Notes under the pieces: model-generated | Told to the model about the DNA's origin: nothing | Database searches by the model: none | Seen by the model: the letters and a program-made list of their open reading frames with translations, nothing else | From: Exophiala sp. HKRS030 | Lineage: Eukaryota; Ascomycota; Eurotiomycetes; Chaetothyriales; Herpotrichiellaceae | Direction: 5' to 3' | Assembly (NCBI GenBank): GCA_023897205.1 | Contig: JAHWDD010000007.1 | Location: 2,170,001 to 2,234,000 of the forward strand | Length of the DNA: 64,000 bases | Program-made: the position numbers and the translations under genes | In this document: piece after piece, positions 1 to 10,696 of the stretch | Layout: every line of letters begins with the position of its first letter | Position numbering within the stretch: the stretch's first letter is position 1

Positions 1-8
1 GCACTCAC

Positions 9-884
9 AACACCGAGACAGCTCCGTCCCGCCCGTGGACCGTGTCGACAAAACCAAAGCTTCGAGCATGCTCGGCATCTCCAGGTGTTTTGGAATCACC
101 CAACAGTCGAGGCGGCATGCAGGGCCAAGTTGAGAATACACAAAAGGCAAGAAGATTGCAGATCTAACCCACAAAATTAGTAAGTCGGCGCAACATCACG
201 CTTGGAATCACTAACGGCAAGGCTTCTGCGTTTGGATTCGTAGAGGTAAGGTCCTGACGCGGGTTGCCGCCATCTCGCGAGGGTCCGGTTGCGGGTGATG
301 GCGAACCAATACAGCCCGACCAAGAAGGTGACGGTCGCAGGGAGATGGACATAAGAATAGATTCGGTTGACCCAGTACATTACCCCGGGGTACTGAAGGA
401 AGAAGCGCTGGATGGCCGGTTCCCAAAAGATGTGGAGCCTCTCCTCCAGTCGGATGACTTGCAAGGCGTGGTGACAGGCCACGTCGACCGTCGAGTCACG
501 CAGCCTTTCGGCGAGCATGGCCCTGCCCATCTGGTAAACACTATAGATGAGACCCCAGTACACGATCTCGATGAGAAACGGGAAGCGGAGAAGAAATCTG
601 CTGAGGAGGCGACCCTGAAAGACGGCAGTGTTGGGAGTATTGATGACCTTGCGGAACCCAAAGGCCGAGATCTCTCGCTGGCGCCATCTGTCTTGACGGT
701 TCCAAGCTAGCGGTTCGATCTTGGTCACGGGATTTTCGGATGATCGTTCAGTATCATCTAAATGAGGCTCGTGGTGGGTGTACGCATACCGGTCAACAGG
801 GGTGGTGAAGTCTCGATTGATCCAAGCGCCAAGGAAGATGATGAAGGTGCCCAGGGAAGGCTCTCCGAGACCAAGGAAACCCAT
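9..884 (-). CDS. PAP2/AUR1-like integral membrane protein, 3' part outside window
   Basis: Exon 1 is 884-216 and exon 2 is 163-9. Intron 164-215 has donor GTTAGT and acceptor TTAG; a second donor GTGAGT lies at 8-3, so the gene continues past the left edge. I start at the ATG at 884 (MGFLGLGEPSLG) rather than in the upstream-open frame, because residues before it are low-complexity Ser/Leu/Pro translation of a CT-rich leader. The 223 codons of exon 1 join in phase 0 to ICNLLAF...WPCMPPRLL and then FGFVDTVHG. This layout is the one I know from fungal PAP2-superfamily proteins annotated as integral membrane or inositolphosphotransferase-like. Hydrophobic segments near FLIEIVYWGLIYSVY and ATVTFLVGLYWFAI suggest an ER/Golgi membrane protein. 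The phosphatase-like catalytic motifs would lie in the missing part, so activity cannot be judged. Confidence 0.75.
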
Positions 885-2956
885 GTCTCCGGAAGAGTTT
901 ATCGAAATTCTTCCTTCGAATCGATTTACTCTTGACGCTGCATGGGAAGAAGAAGCTGGCAGTGGTCGGTTGATGCTGGGGTAGGACGAATGCCGGCTGT
1001 TATCTGAGACACTGTGGCCCGGAAGAGAGAGAGAGAGAGAGAGGCCGGGGGTTGAGAGTGGTGACGGGTAAGACCAGATGAGAAATTGATGAAGGAGAAG
1101 GGGGAAAAGGAACGTGTGTGCGTGTAAGCCAGAGGGAACAAGTAACAAGAGAAGGGAAAAGGGAATACGAGATGACGAAACACGACTGAAAATGGGAGAC
1201 GAGAGCGAGAGAAAGAACAAGTCATCATCAACGAGACAAGGCTGACTCGAAAAGTCATCCATACCTTGAACTTGGAAGCGCCTTCCTGCCTCCAGTGTCT
1301 GTTACGAGTACCAGACGAGTACGGGGGTAACTGGGTACGGCAGGTATAATCCAGCAGGCAGCACTGGGGGACCTGATCGTCATTCTCGGTTTCCAAAAGA
1401 TGGTTCTTCCTCGGGGGGATCTCATGGATCTCACCTACTCCGTACTAGAATAGCCCATCAGCAATGTTGCAAAGGTTGCAGAACAGGGTTAGAACTTCCC
1501 GTCGATGGTTCAAACCAACAGAAAATCTCTATCATTCAGTACCTCGCCAAACGCAAGCAAGCGAACTTGGGGGCTACTCGTACTTGTGCCACCCAAGCCA
1601 AAAACCTCCACAATTGCCTCAGGCTCTGGACAAGGACAACGATTGCCAACAGGACGTTGGTTTCGTCGTGTGATTAGTTTCCGCATCCTTTCGCATCCTT
1701 TTGCAGATCGTAACCCCGTAACAGGGGATGGGGCCATGATGGACATGATCCGGGCGAAACCGACTGGGAGAGACTCGATGATGGATTTTCACAAAGGCCA
1801 TACATGACTGGGTACGAGTACATGCTCCGGTCAAGTAGTAAGCACGGAATCTCAAGTCTCCGAAAAGAAAACGACAGCCAAGGGCCTTACACTGAAAGGG
1901 ACTTTTCATGTGAGCATGTGAGCCATTGCCATTTGCACAAGCTCAAGGACGCCGGGGATCACCAGCCTCTGTACAACTTTGCAAGCATAATAATATCCGG
2001 GCTCCGAGCTGGTAACTTGGGCCAGAGTACGGAGTACACCACGATCCTCACCTCGATAGTCCTCCTTGCGAATCCTGTGCTTCCTCCAGGCCCCCCTTTT
2101 GCTTGGAGATACTCCGTACGGTGTTTGAATTTGTTGAGATCTCTTGTGGAGGAACCGAAGAGCGCTGTGTCTGTTAGAGAAAACCCTTGAAAGGATGCGG
2201 TTTGGTTGGCGAGATTGGATGGCGCGCGTACTTGTATCTCGTACGCGTATCGAATAAGGAGAGCCGGAGAGGTTCCTGTGAAAAGTGTACGAGTACGTTA
2301 CGACGTTGTTATGGAGTCTTTCTCTCCTTCCTTGCCTAGGTAATAACCTGGGGGCGCTGACAGCGACTGGCGGGCCTGATGATCTGGGCAATTTCTCAGG
2401 TACAGTCATCGATTCGTAATAATGCCGGGAGGTAGTTGTACGGAGTCGGGGCTAGATTTGAGGCTGTGGGAGGCTCTGGGCGGAAACGATGCCCGGGGAC
2501 GCGGTTTCTCTGAAACGTAGCCGCAGTTTCCGGCCCCCCTTTTAGGCCATTTCAGGTGAAGCGTGGGATCTTTTTAGTTGAGGCTCAGCGGCGAGGAGAC
2601 AATGCTATTTCAAACGCCGATTCTCGCTGAAATTGCATTCCAAGGTTATTTCAACATGTCTCCCGAGCAGCACATCCCAAACATGCCTCCGACGATTTAA
2701 TTTTATTCTGTTCCACGAATATCCAATATACACAAATAGAAGTCACCTTTCATCCATTGCTTGTTTTCGTTTCATTCAAACTATTATGCAGTTCAATTTT
2801 GCCGTCATCACGAACTGTCAAATTCGAGATCGACATTTCAGGTGATGCTCGAATCGAGATATCTCAACCATCATCCCCCATGTATTAAAACCTTTCTTTC
2901 TGGAAGACAGTCTACTGTTGTTGCAGGTCATCTCGGCTCAGATTTGTAACTTTGTT
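885..2956. other. intergenic, no convincing gene
   Basis: About 2 kb between the 5' end of the PAP2-like gene and the 3' end of the hexose transporter. It begins with a GA/CT-rich leader including a (GA)n run at 1023-1042. Open frames here are short, overlap on both strands and show no recognisable domain. Two copies of the 9-mer TACGGAGTA/TACTCCGTA lie at 2028-2036 and 2110-2118. Confidence 0.6.
1023..1042. repeat. (GA)n microsatellite
   Basis: About ten GA units in the presumed 5' leader or promoter of the PAP2-like gene; read on the minus strand it is a CT tract, common just upstream of fungal start codons. Confidence 0.85.
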
Positions 2957-4963
2957 TCAAACATATTCTTCCTGTTGAGCCCCCTTGTTGCTTTCCCCGG
3001 CAAGATCGTTTCGTTCCGTCTCACCGCTATAAATACCTCGTTCTTCTGTCACCGGGGCGTCCGCCGTACCTGCCTCTCTCTGAATCCTGGCCATCTCAGC
3101 AGCCGGCGGCGGGACCCATTTGGCACTCTTTCTCGGGGGAACGTGCTCCAGATACATCGTGTCGATTTCCTCGAGCGTACGACCTTGCCCTTCGATGACG
3201 AAGAAGTAGACCAGGATACCTGCGGTGACGTTACAGGCTGCAAAGACATAGCCATACCTGAAATCGATGGCGCCCGTGATGAACGGGGTGAAAAAAGCAA
3301 TCAGGAAGTTCCAAGTCCAATTGCTGGCGGTCGCAATTGACATGGCCTTGGCCCGGTACTTGGACGGGTAGATTTCTGCTTGAATCGTCCAAACCATGGG
3401 TCCCCAGGTCCTGCGTGAGATGTGTCAGCAAAGAGAAAGGCCCAAAGTCAGCAGCTGCGTCGAGCCTCCTGGCTCCAAGGCTAAAACCAAAGACGGAAAA
3501 GAACTTACGTGGCATAACCCAGGATGAAAAGACACGCAAAGACGATGAGGGCCACTCCGGCCTGAGGAGTGTTGGCCGGTTCATCGATATCCAGAACAAA
3601 GTGTCCCACGGAAGCAAAGATCATGAAGCACACGAACATCCACATACTCCCCGCAATGAGTGACTTTCTCCGGCCGTAATGCTCGACAAGGTACAATCCG
3701 ATGAAGGTGACTCCCCAGTTGATGCCGTTCAAGATCATCTGCGTCACGAACGAGCTGATTTGCACCGACTGGAAGATGGTGGTGCCGTAGTAGAAGAAGT
3801 AATTGGCTCCCGTCAGTTGCTGGAACATCTGGAGGCCCATGCCCAACAAGATTCTGTACCCCATGCGAGGTGCCCTGCACATGCCGACGAATTCGCTGAC
3901 AGGGTTGCCCTTGGTCTGCACTTCGGCACGAAGTTTGTTTTCAATCTCCTCCATCTGCACGTGGATGCTGTAATGATGTGCAGGGGCACCGTAGACCTTC
4001 ATCAACGTCTCCTTGGCACGCTCCGTCTGTCCCTTGCGGTAGTCATATCGAGGCGTTTCCGGGAAGAAGAGAATGCCGACACCAAGCATGATGGTCCAAA
4101 GCCAGCCGAGTCCAATGACGATGCGCCACGAGCCGGAATTCGACTTTTGATGGGTGTACGTGCCATAGTTGAAGCAGGCGGCCAGGAAGATGCCCAGCGT
4201 GATAAACAGCTGATATGTGCAAACCAGGGCTCCTCGAATCCACGGTGGGGATGTCTCGGCCTGATACATTGGGACGAGCAAACTCAGAGCACCAACCCCA
4301 AAACCGGCGACGAGACGGCCGACCATGACCTCAACCCAGCTGGTATTGGCAGCAATCTGGATCACAAAACCGACAGCGACGACGAGGCACCAGACGGAAA
4401 TGGACATCCGACGGCCGATGCGGTCAGCGATGGGAGCTGCCACCAAGGCGCCAATCAACGTGCCAATCGACAACTGCAGGAGGCGGCTGTTAGGGATGTT
4501 GAGTGTTCTGGTATGGAGAGAGGTGCCGACCTACCAGAGCGACAATCAGACCAGATCTGACGTTGCTGAAATACGGTGTTCCATCAGGCTTGCGCTGCCC
4601 GAAACGATCGAGGAAATCGGGCATCTCAAGCTGCACACACGGTCAACAACATTGTCTCATCAGTGAAAAATGGAAATAAACTTACAAAACCTGAAATTTG
4701 ACCAGTGTCGTAACCGAAGCTGAATAATGCAGACGTTAGCAACGAATGTTCCAGGTGCTGGATTCTGACTCCAAGGACTGTTTGTTGCCTTACATCAAAC
4801 CGCCCATCGACACGAGGACGCCCATGACGAAAGACCTCCATGTCAGGCGGCGAAGGGGGGAATAGTCCAGCGACGCAAGTGATGCTCTGGTGTCTGTTCC
4901 CTTTTCTGAGTTGGGGTTGTACTGATCAAAGTTGACCGTCATGAAGGATGTCTGGGGAGCCAT
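2957..4963 (-). CDS. MFS hexose/sugar transporter, 5 exons
   Basis: Exons: 4963-4794, 4719-4686, 4630-4535, 4473-3509, 3410-2957. They total 1719 nt (572 aa) and every junction phase closes. The first junction rebuilds GGLIFGYDTGQISGF and the next LEMPDFLDRFGQ, both hallmark N-terminal segments of fungal sugar transporters. Later landmarks are IADRIGRR (loop 2-3 GRR motif), PETPRYDYRKG (the PESPR-type motif after TM6), QQLTGANYFFYYGT (TM7 sugar-binding region) and EGQGRTLEEID (after TM12). It should import a monosaccharide across the plasma membrane by proton symport; substrate is not readable. The start at MAPQTSF is the first ATG in frame. A 13-bp tandem repeat lies just upstream at 5028-5092. 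Confidence 0.93.
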
Positions 4964-5027
4964 GGTCGGTTGATGACGGCCGTCGAGAGAACGAAAGGCC
5001 CAAATCAAGAGTCACTCTACGAGTCAA

Positions 5028-5092
5028 GGGACAAGTACGGGGGACGAGTACGGGGGACGAGTACCGGGGGCGAGTACGGGGGACGAGCAGAG
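5028..5092. repeat. 13-bp tandem repeat, about 5 units
   Basis: Consecutive units GGGACAAGTACGG, GGGACGAGTACGG, GGGACGAGTACCG, GGGGCGAGTACGG and a decayed GGGACGAGCAGAG. It sits 65-130 bp upstream of the hexose transporter start codon, so it lies in that promoter. Confidence 0.9.
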
Positions 5093-6900
5093 CAACGTGT
5101 CTCTGAATGAAGGGCAGGATGATATTTGAATGCTTCGTTAGACACGGGAAGTGTAGCAAGCAGAGAGGGACCCAAAAACTGGAATGACGCACGTCCACAC
5201 CATAAACTCCTACGTCACGGACCACGAGGCGAGAAGCGAGGGACTCTACCTACGGAGTACCTAATGGTATATTCCGTGACTAGTTTTAGAAACCACATAC
5301 AAAACACACAAATCGCCGGCTTCTAGCGCGATCGAGCCGCAAATCGAGCCGCCAGAATACATAAATCAACCACCCTTCTCGACTTGTGCAAAGATGCGAA
5401 GTCCCGGATTCTGGGTCAGGTATGGGCCCTTTTGAAGTCGCAGTTGCAACGTTACCTCTTCTTGCACAAAAGAGAAGTATGGGTCTAGACCTTCAGAAGT
5501 CCATTGGGGCTCTTTTCTTCACATCATACCATACACGCTTGCTTTCTCAGTCTTTCTGTCCGGGAGGGGGGGGAGAAATTCAAAGGGAAAGCCACGTGCT
5601 GTGAGGCTGAAAAACCTGAAAGTGCGAAATCAATAACTTCGATCTTACTCTGTACGGGGTATGTAATTATCGCGATTTAAGCGATGAAACTCGGTAGCTA
5701 GTGAGTCTAGTACTCGGCTCCAGAGCAAATTATGATTGAACCCAAGGAATTTTAGTGAGCTTCAATGCTTTTTAGTGGTCTTTGCTGTGTACAGTACTTG
5801 GGTTGTAGCTACTCGGCATTTTCGGCCAGTCAAAGAACTCATGATTGGCCAATCCACGCGGGTCGAGCTTCTGCCATCTACGACATCAATGACCTCATGC
5901 TTGTCTTGGCCGTGTGTGTGTTGAACTTGTTTCCGAAGTTCGTTTCTTCGTTGCGAGTAATGGATAATCCAAAGTACGCTTGTTACGATGAGCACTGACG
6001 AGTCGTAATGACTAGGAGCTGTGAACCCCATGGGTGTAGCTTCCTTGCCTGCCCACTTCCCCGTCATGTCTTGGACCTTGTGTGGAATGTGCCCCCCTGT
6101 ACAAATGTCCCGCGTGAAATCAAGCAACCGTCCGAAAAAAAGACACCGTCCGGACTAGAGAGGGTGACGTGGAGTAGACATCTCAAATACATGTTTGAAA
6201 TATCCCGGGGTAGAAAATTCAGACACGTGCGCAGCGAGGCCGAAGACTTCACGTCGAACAGAAGTTAACCACTCCCCCGGGGACACCACATACCCCATCC
6301 AGAGTAGTCGAGGTGGTTGGGCAACCGTAGGTGCTTGTAACGGACAGAGACGACTTGAGGTTGATGAAATGATGCCGAGAGAGAAAAAAAAACCCCCAAC
6401 GGGCACCAGATATGTCGCACCCAAGAGATACCTATGGATGACGGGGGAACCCCAAATGGCAAGCGACAAATTGGGCAGGTGGTGTTTTTTGAGATACCGC
6501 TGCTTTACTTGGGGTGGACAAACTCTGCACCCAGGCGTCAGGTCCCTACTCTGCGTGGTGATTGGAGGCTACGGCCTAAGCGCAGTGGCCGCCGGCCATT
6601 GCCCGTCTGATGGGCAAAACAAGCAAAGCTGCAGGGAAAAAGGAGTAGTCAGCCGCGGCTTTGAATGGTAACCAAAAAGGAGACAATACGCAGTGACTGG
6701 TCTTGGATGGTCACCGAGGATTCAAATTCGGGGACCTCGTGTAGCTTATGCATAAGCAACGCAAAAGTGACATCGATGAAGGGCGCGCGGCGCGGAAAAC
6801 ACATATAAGGGGCTGACTTGTGTGCACCATGAAATAGAGATTACCTCCAAGGTAGGTATTGAGCTCCAAGTCGAAAAGAGAGACATTCTATCATTGAGAA

Positions 6901-6901
<1 letters not shown>

Positions 6902-6940
<39 letters not shown>
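6902..6940. repeat. (CA)n microsatellite abutting a start codon
   Basis: About 19 CA units end one base before the ATG at 6942 of the GFA-like gene, so the repeat would be the 3' end of its 5' UTR. Confidence 0.95.
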
Positions 6941-6941
<1 letters not shown>

Positions 6942-6942
<1 letters not shown>

Positions 6943-7429
6943 TGCCCACCGGACAGTGTATTTGCGGTCAAATCAAGTACGAGTACTCAGGTGACCCAGT
7001 CATGAAGGTAAGAGAGAGAGACAGAGACATATCAGTATGGTGGTTTTGGCTAATCATCATTGTATGGAGTAGGCCATCTGCCATTGCTCGACATGTCGCC
7101 ACGTCAGTGGAAGTGTATTCACAACAAACGTCCTTGTCCCAGAAGACAAGTTCAAGATCATTTCTGGAAAGAAGCCAGCGACGTATGCCACGATTCAGGA
7201 CAGCGGCATGACTTTGACGTACTCCTTCTGTGGAAATTGTGGCTGCAACCTCTTCAAGCTCGGAAGTGGAGATGCCTTCAAGGGAGTCGTTCTCATTCAA
7301 GCAGGGTCGCTCGATGACCCGGAAGAGGTTGAGAGGGCTGAACCGCAGGCAGAGCTTTACGTCTCCAAGCGGGTGAAGTGGTTGCCGACTCTGGCTGGCA
7401 AGGACCAGGTGTTGGAGTTTCCAGGGTAA
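6942..7429 (+). CDS. GFA/CENP-V-like small Zn enzyme (formaldehyde-activating family)
   Basis: Exon 1 is 6942-7007 (22 codons, ending VMK), intron 7008-7072 is GTAAGA...AG, exon 2 is 7073-7429; product 140 aa. Cys motifs fit the GFA fold: CICG near residues 6-9, then CHCSTC straight after the intron, then CGNCGC. In the family the Cys clusters hold two zinc ions. The founding member, bacterial Gfa, was reported to act on glutathione and formaldehyde; most fungal homologues have no proven substrate. The length suits a single-domain member. The start is fixed by the Met immediately after the CA tract. A second, divergent family member is at 62925-63786. Confidence 0.88.
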
Positions 7430-7990
7430 AAAGCAAGCAACGGAGATCCTTTTCGCCGCAGCGAAGCTCTTTGGAGGGATCATGCATTATAATTACTTAC
7501 CTACTAGCAAATCGAGTGATTGCGGTTTGACAGTATCATTTGACTTGAGAAGAGGGAGTGGCCGTGGTAGAGTTATGTATGGGCCTTATTAGTGATTATG
7601 CTTATAGCATCAAATCAGACATGATGAGATAAAACGATATATGGCCTTCATTTTCGAGTTCCCTAGATGTATGTGAAGCCGACCAAGAGTCCGTTTCGTG
7701 GAAAGTGGTACTCGAGGGCTTTGTCAAAGTAGATAGATGTCGAGAGAGTCTCACTATGTATGCTCCCCTCTTCCTCGGCCAACCTTCCCCATCTGTAACT
7801 CCGATGAGCCGAAGCGCGGAATTGCGTCAGAAACTCGAGTTTCCTCGTGCATCTCCGCAGGCTGAAGCGGCGAACGGCAGTTCGACAGCAAGAGGAATCT
7901 CGACTTCTCTTCACTGACCTCAACACGTACTCGGCGGCCCTTCTTAACAAGCTGAGGTTCTGGTCTTTGTGCGATAGCAATGTGCACATC
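7430..7990. other. intergenic
   Basis: 3' region of the GFA-like gene and promoter of the M28 peptidase. The frame open upstream of 7991 is continuous with the peptidase, but its translation is unlike the family, so I treat it as leader. Confidence 0.6.
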
Positions 7991-10334
7991 ATGGACGAAC
8001 GCACTCCACTTATCTCGACCGTCCGCGTAGAGCGGAGGACCGGGCAATACCACCACACCATCGTCCGCCGCTTCTGTACCGTCGCCTTATCCAGCGTTCT
8101 TGTTGCTATTATAATATGCTTCCTCCTGCCCGTTGCGATTCTCCCACGAGGTCACGATCCTCTCTCTGCATATTTCCCTTGGTCTCACCACTTACCGAAA
8201 GCATGGCCCCAGAGCACGGGAATCACATACAACGAACTTCAAGAGCTGCTCTTGAGCACCCCGGACGAGGATAAGGTCCGTTCATGGAGCGAGTACTACA
8301 CTGCCGGTCCACATCTCGCAGGGAAGAACCTGAGCCAGGCCATTTGGACACGAGAGAGATGGGAAGAGTTTGGAGTCAAGTCGGACATTATCGCCTACGA
8401 CGTCTATATCAATTACCCCGTCTCGCATCGGCTGGCGTTGCTGAAAGACGACAAGGTGAAGTACGAGTGTAGCTTGGAGGAGGATATCCTCGATGAAGAC
8501 CCGAGCACGGCCTTGCAAGACCGTATACCGACCTTCCATGGCTACTCCGCTAGTGGCAATGTCACCGCCCCGTACGTCTATGTCAACTTCGGCACGTACC
8601 AAGATTTCGAAGATTTACTGGCTGCAAACATCAGCCTGTCTGGAAAGATTGCGCTGGCGAAATATGGAAAGGTGTTTCGCGGTCTCAAAGTCAAGCGGGC
8701 ACAAGAGTTGGGCATGATTGGAATCGTCATCTACTCCGATCCACAAGAAGATGGCGAGATCACGGAAGAGAATGGCTACAAGCCATATCCCGAAGGTCCA
8801 GCCAGGAATCCAAGCAGTGTCCAGCGAGGCAGTACGCAGTTCCTGAGTACGTTGAGCAGACTTCGATACTGACGTTAGACTAACAGGCGTCGCAGGCACT
8901 CTTCCAGGAGACCCTACCACGCCCGGGTACCCTTCAAAGCCAGGGGTGCCTCGGCTCGATCCCGGGGGATCCACTCCCAAGATACCGTCACTACCCATAT
9001 CCTACGCCGATGCCCTTCCTCTCTTGAAGGCTCTCAACGGACACGGTCCTAACGCAAGCTCGTTCAGCGATGACTGGCAGGGTGGTGGATTGGGATATAA
9101 AGGAGTCGAGTACTATATTGGACCGTCACCAAGTGACATGACTCTGAACCTGGTCAACGAACAAGAATATGTTACCACACCACTCTGGAACGTGATAGGC
9201 GTGATCAACGGCACCATCCCGGACGAGGTCATTGTCCTCGGGAACCACAGGGATGCCTGGATCGCTGGGGGTGCAGGCGATCCAAATTCTGGCTCTGCTG
9301 CACTCAATGAGGTCATCCGATCCTTTGGTGAAGCACTCAAGGCGGGTTGGAAACCATTCCGTACCATCGTGTTCGCAAGCTGGGACGGGGAAGAGTACGG
9401 ATTGGTTGGATCAACGGAATGGGTCGAAGAGTACCTGCCCTGGCTGTCCTCCAGCACGGTTGCGTACCTCAATGTCGACGTCGGAAGCCGTGGGAAACAT
9501 TTTGATGCTGCAGCATCGCCGTTGCTCAACAAGCTGATTTACAATGTGACCGGCACCATACCTTCACCGAACCAAACCACGGAAGGACAGACGGTCGGCG
9601 ACATTTGGGACGGCAGAATCCGGACAATGGGCTCCGGCAGTGACTTTACCGCATTTCAAGATTTCGCCGGCATCCCATCTCTCGATCTTGGCTTTGGCAA
9701 CGGTCCAAAGGATGCGGTCTATCACTACCACTCCAACTACGACAGCTTCCACTGGATGGACAATTACGGCGACAAAGACTGGCACTACCATGTTGCGGTG
9801 ACGAAGGTATGGGCGTTGCTTGCCGCTCAGTTGTCCGAATCCGCAGTTTTGCCTCTGAGCGCGAAGGACTATGCACGGGGCCTTGGTAATTACCTCGAAG
9901 ACGTCAAGGAAAGGTCCAAGGAGCTGTCTTTCTCGTCGAGCTTCAGCTTCAGCTTCAAGCACTTGGACAAGGCCACGGCGAAATTACACAAAGCCGCCTC
10001 GCACTTTGATGCCTACACGACAGAATTAAAGGGCAGGCTGGGAGAAGATGTCCCGTGGTGGAAATGGTGGAAAAAGGTCAAGCTGTACTACGAGGTCCGG
10101 AAGGCGAATTCAAAGTACAAGATGCTGGAGCGACAGTTCCTCTTCCCGGGCGGCCTCGACAACAGGTCGTGGTTCAAGCACGTGGTGTTTGCCCCGGGGC
10201 GATGGACCGGGTACGCCGGCGCGACGTACCCCGGACTCGTGGAGAGCTTCGAGGACAACAACGTGACCAACGCGGAACGCTGGAGTGAGATCATCGTCGA
10301 CAGGCTACACGCGGCGGCGAAATTGTTGGCATGA
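7991..10334 (+). CDS. M28 metallopeptidase, GCPII/transferrin-receptor type (Vps70-like)
   Basis: Exon 1 is 7991-8846, the intron 8847-8886 is only 40 nt, exon 2 is 8887-10334; 767 aa. Layout is type II membrane: about 25 cytosolic residues, one hydrophobic anchor (about 27-50), then a lumenal or extracellular part with many NXS/T sites. A protease-associated domain precedes the M28 core. All five metal ligands expected from glutamate carboxypeptidase II can be placed: H406 (NHRDAW), D417 (GDPNSG), E455 after the catalytic E454 (WDGEEYG), D483 (LNVD) and H567 (YHYHS). A C-terminal TfR-like dimerisation domain follows. With ligands intact it should be an active di-zinc exopeptidase, unlike inactive receptor paralogues. 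Location (vacuole or cell surface) is inferred from the anchor. It converges on the MFS gene at 10697. Confidence 0.93.
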
Positions 10335-10696
10335 TCGAATACTTGATAAGAAAATGGGAATTATGAGGTATATGAATTTTGGGTCTCAAACTCGAATAGA
10401 GAGCTCGACTACATTTTCTTGACAACTACGTGCTAAGACCTGAGAAAACAAATGTCTCCATGTCTCGTCGCTATCGTTTGCATCTTGTTATCTCGGTCTA
10501 TTTCTATTGTTGCGGGCAGAAGGTGGCGCGGAACCATGAAAGATGCTGGTGATGTATGACAGTGACCTGCTGAATTAGGCTTATGACCTTGACGGCGAAG
10601 CGTGTCGTCGACAGCGTCACACGTCAAGCAAAAGGACGCTCAAGTACACAGCGTGACGTGTTAGGGTACTAGTACGACGACCAGCCATCTTATCAA
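10335..10696. other. intergenic between convergent genes
   Basis: Shared 3' region of the M28 peptidase and the minus-strand MFS exporter. No gene seen. Confidence 0.6.

Larger units (their letters stand above)
4964..6941. other. intergenic, no convincing gene
   Basis: Nearly 2 kb of divergent promoter space between the minus-strand sugar transporter and the plus-strand GFA-like gene. Apart from the 13-bp tandem repeat, one TACGGAGTA copy at 5251-5259 and the CA repeat at its right end, I see no domain-bearing frame. The longest open frames are shadow-like and lack fungal exon structure. Confidence 0.55.

Noticed and set aside
885..1262. N-terminal 126-residue extension of the PAP2-like protein
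   Set aside because: Low-complexity Ser/Leu/Pro translation of a CT-rich leader; family sequence begins at the ATG at 884.
1906..2409. 167-codon minus-strand frame as a gene
   Set aside because: No domain, no exon structure, Arg/Ser-rich shadow-like composition, and overlaps other equally open frames.
3679..4560. 293-codon plus-strand frame over the hexose transporter
   Set aside because: Antisense shadow; the minus strand has clear MFS motifs and matching introns.
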